DNA from: JABFRZ01 sp964631945
Lineage (GTDB): Bacteria > Planctomycetota > UBA1135 > GCA-002686595
Length of the DNA: 64,000 bases
Assembly (NCBI GenBank): GCA_964631945.1
Contig: CAZWAY010000009.1
Coordinates: 1 to 64,000, forward strand
Direction: 5' to 3'
Position 1 is the stretch's first letter, and each line of letters starts with the position of its first letter. Below, one piece after another: positions 37,515 through 45,779 of this stretch. The position numbers and the translations under genes were made by a program. A model generated the notes under the pieces. The model ran no database searches, was not told where the DNA came from, and saw only the letters and a list, made by a program, of their open reading frames with translations.

Positions 37515-39040
37515 CGCGCGCTCGGCCCCCGAGCGCCGAGCCGCGTTCGCGCGTCCCGGCCCTGCGCGTGCGGCGCGCCAACGAGGCGCCCGTCGCGGCC
37601 GGGGATTACGTGCTCTACTGGATGATCGCGGCGCGGCGGACGCGCATGAACTTCGCACTGGAGCGCGCCGCCGAGTGGGCGCGCACGCTCGCGCGGCCGC
37701 TGGTCGTGCTGGAGGCGCTGCGCGTCGACTACCCGTGGGCCTCGGCGCGCCTGCACCGCTTCGTGCTGGACGGGATGGTCGACAACGCGCGCGCCTGTGC
37801 CGCGCACGACGTGACCTACTGGCCCTACGTCGAGCCCCAGCCGGGCGCCGGGCGCGGGCTCCTGGCGGCGCTGGCCGCGCGCGCGGCGCTGGTCGTGACC
37901 GACGAATTCCCGGGCTTCTTCCTGCCACGCATGGTCGCCGCCGCGGCGCGCAGCTTGCCCGTGCGGCTCGAGGTGGTCGATTCCAACGGCCTGGTGCCGC
38001 TCGCCGCCACGCCCGGCGCCTTCCCGACGGCCTTCGCCTTCCGACGCTGGTTGCAACGACACCTGCCCGAGCACCTGGGCGGCTTCCCGCGCGTCGATGC
38101 CCTGGCTGACCTGGCGGGGTTCGCGTCGCTGCCCAGAACGCTGGCGCGCCGCTGGCCGGCGGCCAGCGCCGAACTCCTGGGCGGCGACCCGCGCGCGCTG
38201 GCCGCGCTGCCGCTCGACCACGCCGTCGCGCCCGTGCGCACGCGCGGCGGCAGCGACGAAGGCGCGCGCGAGCTGGCGGACTTCGTGCGCTACAAGCTCG
38301 CGCGCTACGGCGAGCGCCGCAACCAGCCCGACGACGAGGGCGCGAGCGGGCTCTCGCCCTACCTGCACTTCGGCCAGCTCGCCGCGCACGAGGTCTTCAC
38401 GGCCGTGGCCGAGGCGGAGGGCTGGAAACCCGCGCGTCTGAGCGCGACGCGCGACGGTCGGCGCGGCTGGTACGGCGCCAGCGCCTCGGCCGAGGAGTTC
38501 CTCGATCAGCTCGTCACCTGGCGCGAACTCGGCTACGGCTTCGCGTGGCATCGCCCGGCGGACCACGATCGCTACGAATCGCTGCCGGCCTGGGCCCGCG
38601 CCACGCTGGAGGATCACGCGCGTCCCACCGTGCCGGGGCCCTCGCTGGCCGAGCTCGAGCGCGCCGCCAGCGACGATCCGCTGTGGAACGCGGCCCAGAC
38701 CGAGCTCCTGCGCACCGGGCGGATGCACAACTACCTGCGCATGCTGTGGGGCAAGAAGGTGCTCGGGTGGTCGCCCTCGCCGCGCGAGGCGCTCGCGCGT
38801 TTGATCCAGCTCAACAACAAGTACGCCCTCGACGGCCGCGACCCGAACTCCTACAGCGGCATCTTCTGGTGCCTCGGGCGCTTCGATCGGCCGTGGGGAC
38901 CCAAGCGACCGGGCTTCGGCACCGTGCGCTACATGAGCTCCGCCAGCACGCGCCGGAAGCTGGAGCTCGACGACTACCTGGAACGCTTCGGCGCGAGCCC
39001 GCCCGTCCAGCTCGGGGACAGCGGGCCGGGGCCGCGCTAG
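37511..39040 (+). CDS. phr: Class II CPD photolyase
   Basis: A 509-aa cryptochrome/photolyase family member. The N-terminal signature YVLYWMIAARRTRMNFAL and the segment WNAAQTELLRTGRMHNYLRM are characteristic of class II photolyases, followed by WGKKVLGW, LNNKYALDGRDPNSYSGI and the C-terminal RPFG-like WGPKRPGFG. The enzyme uses FADH- and visible light to split cyclobutane pyrimidine dimers. The ATG at 37511 overlaps the stop of the upstream fusion gene (ATGA), so they are co-translated. Control by the adjacent CarH-like repressor is inferred from the divergent layout. Confidence 0.93.
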   Translation: MTRARPPSAEPRSRVPALRVRRANEAPVAAGDYVLYWMIAARRTRMNFALERAAEWARTLARPLVVLEALRVDYPWASARLHRFVLDGMVDNARACAAHDVTYWPYVEPQPGAGRGLLAALAARAALVVTDEFPGFFLPRMVAAAARSLPVRLEVVDSNGLVPLAATPGAFPTAFAFRRWLQRHLPEHLGGFPRVDALADLAGFASLPRTLARRWPAASAELLGGDPRALAALPLDHAVAPVRTRGGSDEGARELADFVRYKLARYGERRNQPDDEGASGLSPYLHFGQLAAHEVFTAVAEAEGWKPARLSATRDGRRGWYGASASAEEFLDQLVTWRELGYGFAWHRPADHDRYESLPAWARATLEDHARPTVPGPSLAELERAASDDPLWNAAQTELLRTGRMHNYLRMLWGKKVLGWSPSPREALARLIQLNNKYALDGRDPNSYSGIFWCLGRFDRPWGPKRPGFGTVRYMSSASTRRKLELDDYLERFGASPPVQLGDSGPGPR

Positions 39041-39075
39041 GCTACGCGCGGTTCCTCCAACGGAGTGTCCCGGCC

Positions 39076-39522
39076 ATGAAGATGCGCAAGATCCTCGTCC
39101 CGCTCGACTTCTCGGAGGAAGGCGAGCGCGCCCTCGAGGCCGTGGGCGAACTGGCGGCCACGACGCACGCGACCGTCGTGCTGCTGCACGTGATCGAGAA
39201 CGTGGGCGTGGCGCCGCAGGGCGCGGGCTCGGCCGCGCCGATCCTCCTGGCGGGCACGAAGGAGGAGCTCGAGCTGGCGCGCAAGGCGCTGGAGGCGCGC
39301 CGCAAGCGCTTCCCGGCCGGGGTCGAGGTCAAGGGCGAGGCTCTCGTCGCGCCGAGCGTGCCGCACGCGATCAACGACTTCGCGGCCAAGAACGCCTGCG
39401 ACGTGATCGCGCTCTCGACCCATGGCCGCACCGGCTTCCGGCGCATGATCATGGGCAGCGTCGCGGAGGCCGTGCTGCGCGGCGCGCGCGTGCCCGTGCT
39501 GACCTTTCCGCGGCAGTCCTAG
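39076..39522 (+). CDS. Universal stress protein (UspA family)
   Basis: At 148 aa it is a single Usp domain with KILVPLDFSEEGERALEAV at the start and the nucleotide-binding C-terminal segment THGRTGFRRMIMGSVAEAVL followed by VPVLTF. It is the ATP-binding type by motif. It follows the photolyase stop by 35 bases and probably belongs to the same transcript, giving a stress-response flavour to the light-regulated operon. Confidence 0.88.
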   Translation: MKMRKILVPLDFSEEGERALEAVGELAATTHATVVLLHVIENVGVAPQGAGSAAPILLAGTKEELELARKALEARRKRFPAGVEVKGEALVAPSVPHAINDFAAKNACDVIALSTHGRTGFRRMIMGSVAEAVLRGARVPVLTFPRQS

Positions 39523-39544
39523 CCCTACCCTGGAGAGGCGGGGA

Positions 39545-40627
39545 TCAGGCCGGCGCTGGCGGCGCCTGCGGGGGCCACTCCTCGGCCGGCGCGGCCAGGC
39601 CCAGGCTCTCGTGCTCGATCGTGAGCCCGGGGTGGCGGCTCTGCAGCCAGCGCGCCGCGCACCACACCGCGCGCTTCACGCCGTGGGTCGGGTAGGGCTG
39701 GCCGAAGCGCGAGGGCTTGAGCAGGAAGTCCCTGCCGCGCGCCACGACGTCGATCGCGAACTGCTGCCCCAGGCGCCCCTCCTGCACGAACGTCTCGAGC
39801 AGCCAGACGGGTGCGCCCGCCTCCGGTTCGGTCCGGCGGTACACGGCCTGCAGCTTGACCACCACTTCCACGCCCTGCGCGAGCTCGCGGAACAGCACCG
39901 GCCGGAAGCCCTGGAAGGGCGCGGGGCTCGCTACGGCGCCGATCAGCGTCAGCGTGGGCATCGAGATCTCACCGGCGGGGGCAGCGAGCGGCGCGCGCGC
40001 TGCGGACGCGGGCTTGTGCCACTCAAAGTAGTGGATCGGGATGCCCTGGGCCATGGCCTTGAGCTGGTACTTGGTGGCGGCGCGTCCGGGCAGTGCGCTC
40101 ACCTCGGCCGTCGCATGGCACGAGACGAGCGCGGACTGCGCCGCGAGTTCCGCGCCCAGCCATTGCGCGTACTCGGCATGGTCGGTCACGACCGTGAGGC
40201 GTGCGCCGGGCTGCATGCGCTCGGCCAGCAGCGCGAGGAAGTCGCGCGTCAGCAGGCGGCGCTGATGGTGACGCGTCTTCGGCCAGGGACACGGATGGTT
40301 GAGCGTGACCTCGGTCAGCGAGTCCGGGGCGAAGAGGCGCCGCACGAGCTCCTCGGCGTCGCCCAGGATCACGCGGGCATTGGTCGCACCGCAGTCCTGC
40401 AGGCGTCGGAAGAGGTGCGTGGCCGCCGTCCAGGAGAGCTCGATGCCGACGTGATCGCGCTCGCCCCGGGCGCGCGCCGCCGCGACCAGGAAGTCTCCGT
40501 TGCCGAAGCCGATCTCGAGCGCGAGCGGCGCGGCGCGTCCGAAGACCGCGCTCCAGTGGATCGGCCAGGACACGCGCTGCCAATCCACGACGTAGTCCGC
40601 GAGCGCGCGGGAGAGCGAGCGAGCCAT
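39545..40627 (-). CDS. trmB: tRNA (guanine-N7)-methyltransferase TrmB with C-terminal extension
   Basis: The 360-aa product has a TrmB core in residues 1-215: LALEIGFGNGDFLVAAA (SAM motif), HVGIELSWTAATHL, and CPWPKTRHHQRRLLTRDFL, the tRNA-binding motif. The common PDPWPK is PCPWPK here. A roughly 130-aa beta-rich extension follows (from SMPTLTLIGAVASPAPFQG), similar in layout to the long TrmB of Aquifex. The enzyme makes m7G46 in tRNA. A strong promoter (-35 GTGACA, 17 bases, -10 TATAAG) is upstream with almost no leader. Confidence 0.85.
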   Translation of the reverse strand: MARSLSRALADYVVDWQRVSWPIHWSAVFGRAAPLALEIGFGNGDFLVAAARARGERDHVGIELSWTAATHLFRRLQDCGATNARVILGDAEELVRRLFAPDSLTEVTLNHPCPWPKTRHHQRRLLTRDFLALLAERMQPGARLTVVTDHAEYAQWLGAELAAQSALVSCHATAEVSALPGRAATKYQLKAMAQGIPIHYFEWHKPASAARAPLAAPAGEISMPTLTLIGAVASPAPFQGFRPVLFRELAQGVEVVVKLQAVYRRTEPEAGAPVWLLETFVQEGRLGQQFAIDVVARGRDFLLKPSRFGQPYPTHGVKRAVWCAARWLQSRHPGLTIEHESLGLAAPAEEWPPQAPPAPA

Positions 40628-40637
40628 GCTGGGCCGT

Positions 40638-40666
40638 GCTTATACGGGCCTCTCGCCGAGCTGTCA
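40638..40666 (-). promoter_or_regulatory. Sigma70-type promoter of trmB
   Basis: On the minus strand: -35 GTGACA (40661-40666), spacer 17 bases, -10 TATAAG (40638-40643). The predicted transcript start is about four to six bases before the ATG at 40627, so the message would be nearly leaderless. Confidence 0.6.
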
Positions 40667-40701
40667 CTCGCTGTCGCGCGCGCGGGAGGAGGGGCGCTCC
40701 G

Positions 40702-40730
40702 TTTGACCGTTCCCGCCCTGGCGTCAACAA
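40702..40730 (+). promoter_or_regulatory. Sigma70-type promoter of the ankyrin lipoprotein gene
   Basis: -35 TTGACC (40702-40707), 17-base spacer, -10 AACAAT (40725-40730), giving a transcript start near 40737, upstream of both possible ATG starts (40756 and 40795). Confidence 0.5.
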
Positions 40731-40794
40731 TGGGCGGCCCGGGATCGTAGCCCGCATGCCGACCGACCTCCTCGAACCCTGCTCTCCCACGCCG

Positions 40795-41844
40795 ATGCTT
40801 CCCGACCCGCGTCCGATGCCCTGGATCCTCGTCGCCCTGGTTCCGCTGGTCCTGGCGAGCTGCAGCCGCGAAGACGCGGGCGGGAAGAAAACGACCGGCA
40901 GCGGCGCCAAGGCCGTGGCCGAGGCCAAGAAGGCGCCCGCGCCCGAGGCCCCCAAGTTCAAGCCCGGCGAGAAGGGCTATGTCGCGCCGCCCGACGGCAA
41001 GGCCACGCCGCCCCTGATCGATGCCACCAAGCGTGGCAACCTGGAAGCCGTCGTGGCCATGCTCGACACGGGCGTCGATCCGAACGCGGCGCGCGGCAAC
41101 GGCCTGACCGCGCTGCACATCGCCGCCGGCGAGAACATGCTGGAGATCGCCAGGGCGCTGCTGGCCAAGGGCGCCGACCCGGCCGCCAAGCTCGAGGGCG
41201 GGATCACGCCCATGCACATGGCGGCGGCCTCCGCGGACGGCACCGAGATGGTCAAGCTGTTGCTCAAGCACAAGGCGCCGCTCGAGCTCAAGGACAGCCT
41301 CGAGCAACAGACCCCGCTGTGCGTCGCGGCCGCACTCGGACGCCTCGGGAGCGTGCGCGCGTTGCTGGAGGCCGGAGCGGAGCTCGAGGCCAGGAACGAC
41401 AAGGGCCGGACCCCGCTGATCCTGGCCGCCGTCGGCGGCCACCTCGATGTCGTCCACCTGCTGCTCGACAAGGGCGCCGCGATCGACGCGCGCGAAACGA
41501 ACCAGGCCACCGCGCTGCACGCGGCCGCGCAGCTCGGTCGTACCGAGGTGGCGGCCGCGCTGCTCGCGCGCGGCGCCGCGGTGGACCTGCTCGACTCCCA
41601 GAAGAAGACACCGCTGCACCTGGCGGCCTTCCTCGACCGAGCCGAGATCGCCGACCTGCTGCTGGCGAACGGTGCGAACATCCTGCTCCATTGCGAGGGC
41701 GACAACACGCCCGCGCAGCTCGCGGCCTACGGCAAGCACCTGCCGCTCGCCAAGCACCTCTCGGAGCTCGAGAAGGCCGCCGGCGGACCGGGCCTCGACG
41801 TCCCTCCGACGCCCCAGAAGTCAGCCGGCGCTCCGAAGCGCTGA
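40795..41844 (+). CDS. Ankyrin-repeat lipoprotein
   Basis: A product of about 349 aa whose signal peptide ends LVPLVLASC, a clean lipobox, followed by a Lys/Ala/Pro-rich linker. From about residue 75 there are eight ankyrin repeats, with regular TPLHLAA / LLLxxGAxxxA patterns; the first and last are degenerate. Ankyrin stacks mediate protein-protein contacts; here the stack would be anchored at a membrane facing the periplasm or exterior. The ATG at 40795 gives the most typical signal peptide; 40756 and 40816 are alternatives. A promoter is visible at 40702-40730. It converges on the next gene with 34 bases between. Confidence 0.85.
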   Translation: MLPDPRPMPWILVALVPLVLASCSREDAGGKKTTGSGAKAVAEAKKAPAPEAPKFKPGEKGYVAPPDGKATPPLIDATKRGNLEAVVAMLDTGVDPNAARGNGLTALHIAAGENMLEIARALLAKGADPAAKLEGGITPMHMAAASADGTEMVKLLLKHKAPLELKDSLEQQTPLCVAAALGRLGSVRALLEAGAELEARNDKGRTPLILAAVGGHLDVVHLLLDKGAAIDARETNQATALHAAAQLGRTEVAAALLARGAAVDLLDSQKKTPLHLAAFLDRAEIADLLLANGANILLHCEGDNTPAQLAAYGKHLPLAKHLSELEKAAGGPGLDVPPTPQKSAGAPKR

Positions 41845-41878
41845 TCGACCGCGGGCGAGCCTCCGTCGCCGGGCTTCG

Positions 41879-43132
41879 CTAGCTCTCCTGCGCCTTCTCC
41901 TGCGCCGGCGGCTCGCGGAGCCGGGCCACGAGCACGGCGACCATCGCGCACAGGCACAACGGGACGGGCACCCAGAGGTAGACGAAGTAGCGGTCCCACA
42001 GGTTCGGGAAGACCGCGATGCGCACCGCGGTCGCGATCAGCAGGCCCGCCAGCACGGCCATGTGCACATCGAGGGTCTTGCAGCGCGAGCGCAGCGCCAG
42101 CGCGAGGCCCGCCAGCGCGGCGGAAGCGTAGGTGAGCACGAAGTTCGAGCCGTTCACGAAGGAGCCGTCCGCGGCGCGGTCGTAGCCGGTGTAGTGCATC
42201 TCGCGCAGGCGCTCGCGCATGCCGAGCACGTAGTACCAGGGCTTGAAGGGGATCACCTCGTCGAAGCGACCCACGCGCCGCTCCACGCTCAGGAAGGCCG
42301 CCCACCAGCCGGGGTCGCCGGCCAGGCGCGAGATCGTGAGGTAGAGCCCGGCGCACGCGAGCAACCAGGCCGCGAGGAACGGCGTGCCGGGGCGTCGCTC
42401 GCGCTCGACCAGCAGGAACAGGGCGAGCCCGATCCCGCCGCACACCAGCACGAAGTCCGCGCGCACCAGGACCGTGAGCGTCAGGAGCCCCACGGCCCAG
42501 CCGAAGGCGCGGTACTCGCTCATGAGGTAGAGCGCGAGCGCCAGCAGGAACATGGCGATGCTGTCGGGCGACGAGGCCGGGACCTGCGACAGCACCGGGG
42601 GCGAGAGCAGGATCCCCAGCGCGAGCAGCGCGGCCGGTGCGGACGCGAAGTGGCGCCGTGCCCAGACCAGCACCAGGACCGCGGTCAGGGACCAGAAGAT
42701 CAGGTTCGGCCAGGCGGTCGCGGCCGTCAGCGGGACCCCGAGGGCGTGCACGCCGAGCACGGCCAGCGTGTAGAGGTAGCGCCCGCGGTGGTAGCCGAGG
42801 TTCTCGTGGAAGGACTCCCAGTCGCGCGCGATCCGCTCCCGGAACGGGCCCGCGGGAGTGGGGGTTCCGCCGCTGGTGAACCTGGCGAAGAGCTCGGGCG
42901 GCAGCTCGGCGCGCAGGACCTCGTACGTGCGCCGGTGCACGACCACGGGGTCCGGCTCGACCCACTCGAGGGTCAGTGCCACGTAGTCGACCAGGTCGAA
43001 GTTGAGGAACGGGCGGCTGGCTCCGAGGTACAGGATCCAGCTGACGGAGCCCAGGAACAGGAGCGAGCACAGGGCTCCGAGCCCGCGCCGGGCTCCGCGG
43101 CCGAGCGCGCTCTCGCCGAAGGTCGTGCTCAT
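41879..43132 (-). CDS. Polytopic membrane protein, possible GT-C glycosyltransferase
   Basis: The 417-aa product has about ten hydrophobic helices. The first large loop contains acidic and aromatic residues (FLNFDLVDYVALTLEW), and a later luminal loop holds WWAAFLSVERRVGRFDEV and PWYYVLGMRER; the end reads FPNLWDRYFVYLWVPV before a short cytoplasmic tail. The topology (Asp in the first loop, mid-size loop near helix 8, WDRYF-type motif near the C-terminus) recalls GT-C fold mannosyl- and glucosyltransferases using polyprenyl-phosphate sugars, but the catalytic residues cannot be assigned. It stands alone, divergent from the CRTAC1-type gene. Confidence 0.6.
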   Translation of the reverse strand: MSTTFGESALGRGARRGLGALCSLLFLGSVSWILYLGASRPFLNFDLVDYVALTLEWVEPDPVVVHRRTYEVLRAELPPELFARFTSGGTPTPAGPFRERIARDWESFHENLGYHRGRYLYTLAVLGVHALGVPLTAATAWPNLIFWSLTAVLVLVWARRHFASAPAALLALGILLSPPVLSQVPASSPDSIAMFLLALALYLMSEYRAFGWAVGLLTLTVLVRADFVLVCGGIGLALFLLVERERRPGTPFLAAWLLACAGLYLTISRLAGDPGWWAAFLSVERRVGRFDEVIPFKPWYYVLGMRERLREMHYTGYDRAADGSFVNGSNFVLTYASAALAGLALALRSRCKTLDVHMAVLAGLLIATAVRIAVFPNLWDRYFVYLWVPVPLCLCAMVAVLVARLREPPAQEKAQES

Positions 43133-43372
43133 GCGCGCTGGATCGGCAAGTCCTGGATCTGCGTTCCCACCGGCCGCAACGCCCGCTCGGAGCTCGAACG
43201 CGAGCGCCGAGGCGTGTGCCGCGACCCTGGGAGTCTACCCTACCACCCGCGTGGGGCCGAGGTCGACCGGTCCGGAGTTCCATCGATCGGCGGGCAAATT
43301 TGCGCTCTTCGCGACTCGCTCGCTCGCGCGCGCGCGACCCGCGACTCCGCGCAGAATCGGAATCCATGCCGT

Positions 43373-43390
43373 GAAAGCGCGAGCGCTTTC
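43373..43390. promoter_or_regulatory. Perfect palindrome upstream of the CRTAC1-type gene
   Basis: GAAAGCGC and GCGCTTTC are separated by GA, 40 bases before the ATG at 43431. It resembles LacI-family operator half-sites (GAAAnCG). It could instead fold as a hairpin in the leader. The rest of the 300-base divergent region shows no other clear signal. Confidence 0.45.
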
Positions 43391-43430
43391 CGTTTAGAGC
43401 ATTCGAGGCCATCGAGCCGAGACGCGCGAC

Positions 43431-45605
43431 ATGGAATTCCACCCTGGATGGCTCGTGTTCGCGCTGCTCCAGTTCGGCGCTCGCCCCCTGGCTCAGGGAG
43501 CCTCCGCAACCGAGTCGCCCGCGCAGGAGTTCCTGCGCATCGGGCGAGCCTTGTACGACGGCGATTGTCCGCCGTACGGGGCCGAGCCGGCGCGGACGCT
43601 GGAGCGACTCTTGGAGGGCGATGAGGTCGATCCGAGTCTGCGCCCGACCCAGCGGGCCGACCTGGCGCGCGAGTGGCTCGAACAGGGGCGAGTCGAAGAA
43701 TCGATCGCCCTGCTCGAGGAAGGACTGCTCGAATGCGCGCGAGCGCCGGGCTCGCGGATGTCGAAGCGCCTGCACCACGACTTGGGGCTGGCCTACCTGC
43801 GTCTGGCGGAGGACCAGAACTGCGTCCAGCGCCACACGGGCTCGTGCTGCATCCTGCCGCTCGCGGACGATGCCCTCCACGCGCGGCGCGAACCGGCCCT
43901 GAAGGCACGGGAACAGTTCCGCTGGCAGCTGGAGCAGGACCCCGAGGACCCCACGCTGCGCTGGCTGCTCAACATCGTCAGCCTGTTGCTCGGCGAGTAT
44001 CCCGAGGGTGTGCCCGTGGCCCAGCGCGTCCCGCTGTGCGCCCTGACCGAGCCGGAGGGCCGACCCCTGTTCCGGGACGTGGCGATGCGCGCGGGTCTCG
44101 CGGCGGTGAACCTCGCTGGCGGGGCGGCCACGGAAGACTTCGACGGCGACGGCTGGATCGACATCCTGACCTCCGACTGCGACCCGCTGGGACCCTTGCT
44201 CTACTACCACAACAACGGCAATGGGACCTTCACGGACCGCTCGGTCGAGGCGCACACGGCCGAGCAGCTCGGCGGGCTGAACCTGATCACCGGCGACTAC
44301 GACAACGACGGGGATCAGGACGCGCTGGTCCTGCGCGGCGGCTGGTTGCTGGACGAGGGCGCGATCCGCAAGAGCCTGCTGCGCAACGATCGCGGCCAGA
44401 CCTTCGTGGACGTGACGCGCGCCGTCGGGCTGGCCGAGCCGGCCCAACCGACGCAGGCCGGTGTCTTCGCCGACTTCGATGGCAACGGTTGGCTGGACCT
44501 CTACGTCGGCTGCGAGTCACGCAGCGACTGGGGGCGAGGCCAGGGGGACTACCCCTCGCAGCTCTACCTCGGCGACGGGTCGGGCAAGTTCCGCGAAGCG
44601 GCCGCGGTCGCGGGCGTTCGCAACGACCGCTACGCGAAGGGCGTGACCGTGGGCGACTACGACGACGACGGCGACCTCGACCTGTACGTCTCGAACATCG
44701 GCAAGAATCGTCTCTACCGCAACGACGGGACGGCTCGTTTCGAGGACGTGGCAGCCGCGGCGCGGGTGGAGGAGCCGAGCCTGCGCAGCTTCGCGACCTG
44801 GTTCTTCGACTACGACAACGACGGGCGCCTGGACCTGTGGGTCGGCGGGTACTCCTGCGAGTTCCGGGACCTCGTGGCCGAGGCCCTGGGGCAGGCGCAC
44901 GGGGCCGTGCTGCCCTGTCTGTATTGGAACCGCGGCGACGGCAGCTTCGACGATCGCACCGGGGAGCTCGGCCTGGCGCGCGCGATGTTGCCGATGGGCG
45001 CCAACTTCGGCGACGTCGACAACGACGGCTGGCTGGATCTGTACCTCGGCACGGGCAACCCGCTGTTGCAGGCGCTCATGCCGAACCTGATGTTCCACAA
45101 CGTCGCGGGCGAGCACTTCGAGGACATCACCGCGTCGTGCGGCGTCGGACACCTGCAGAAGGGCCATGGCGTGGCCTTCGCCGACTTCGACCACGACGGC
45201 GACCAGGACATCTTCCACCAGCTCGGCGGCTTCGTTCCGGCCGACAAGTTCCAGAACGCCCTGTTCGAGAACACGGGCACCGGCGGGCACTGGCTCAGCC
45301 TCGAGCTGCAGGGCGTGCGCACGAACCGCGACGCGGTTGGCGCGCGCATCCGCATCACGCTGGAGACGCCCGCGGGCCCGCGCGAGGTCCAGCGCGCGGT
45401 CGGCTCGGTCTCGAGCTTCGGTGGCTCGACCCATCGCCAGGAGATCGGTCTCGGGAACGCCACGCGCATCGAACGTCTGGAGATCCGCTGGCCGCGCACC
45501 CGGGAGCCGCAGGTCTTCCGCGACGTGCCACTCGACGCCTGGCTGGCGGTGCGCGAGGGCCAGGCGGATTTCCGGCGCCTGGAGCGCAAGGCGTTCCGGT
45601 TCTAG
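43431..45605 (+). CDS. CRTAC1-like secreted protein with FG-GAP/VCBS repeats and ASPIC/UnbV domain
   Basis: The 724-aa product has a signal peptide (about residues 1-22) and a helical N-terminal part of about 190 residues with several Cys. From about residue 220 there is a beta-propeller made of repeats of the type DFDGDGWIDIL, DYDNDGDQDALVL, DFDGNGWLDLYVG and DYDDDGDLDLYVS, which bind calcium. The C-terminal ASPIC/UnbV domain (about 610-700) has NRDAVGARIRIT and RAVGSVSSFGGSTHRQEIGLG. Proteins of this plan are abundant in Planctomycetota, Acidobacteriota and Verrucomicrobiota and are exported; their ligand is unknown. A palindrome that may be an operator lies 40 bases upstream. Confidence 0.88.
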   Translation: MEFHPGWLVFALLQFGARPLAQGASATESPAQEFLRIGRALYDGDCPPYGAEPARTLERLLEGDEVDPSLRPTQRADLAREWLEQGRVEESIALLEEGLLECARAPGSRMSKRLHHDLGLAYLRLAEDQNCVQRHTGSCCILPLADDALHARREPALKAREQFRWQLEQDPEDPTLRWLLNIVSLLLGEYPEGVPVAQRVPLCALTEPEGRPLFRDVAMRAGLAAVNLAGGAATEDFDGDGWIDILTSDCDPLGPLLYYHNNGNGTFTDRSVEAHTAEQLGGLNLITGDYDNDGDQDALVLRGGWLLDEGAIRKSLLRNDRGQTFVDVTRAVGLAEPAQPTQAGVFADFDGNGWLDLYVGCESRSDWGRGQGDYPSQLYLGDGSGKFREAAAVAGVRNDRYAKGVTVGDYDDDGDLDLYVSNIGKNRLYRNDGTARFEDVAAAARVEEPSLRSFATWFFDYDNDGRLDLWVGGYSCEFRDLVAEALGQAHGAVLPCLYWNRGDGSFDDRTGELGLARAMLPMGANFGDVDNDGWLDLYLGTGNPLLQALMPNLMFHNVAGEHFEDITASCGVGHLQKGHGVAFADFDHDGDQDIFHQLGGFVPADKFQNALFENTGTGGHWLSLELQGVRTNRDAVGARIRITLETPAGPREVQRAVGSVSSFGGSTHRQEIGLGNATRIERLEIRWPRTREPQVFRDVPLDAWLAVREGQADFRRLERKAFRF

Positions 45606-45614
45606 TCCAGCACC

Positions 45615-45635
45615 CGGGCGCGCGCCTGGCGCCCG
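45615..45635 (+). terminator. Hairpin after the CRTAC1-type gene
   Basis: CGGGCGC (45615-45621) pairs with GCGCCCG (45629-45635) around a seven-base loop, ten bases after the stop. No T-run follows. Confidence 0.4.
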
Positions 45636-45779
45636 TCCACGCGAGGACGAGCGAGGCGGTCCTCGTGCGCGGGTCGCGCGCGCCCTATCCTCCTGGGCCC
45701 GTCCCGCCACGGTGCAGGCTTTGCTCGCCCCGCGCATGCCCCGCGCTTGCAGCCGTCGCCGAGCGGTCCGGGCTCGAGC

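Noticed and set aside
43331..43347. CG-dinucleotide run as possible repeat or Z-DNA
   Set aside because: Short CG runs are frequent in this GC-rich sequence and nothing marks this one as special.
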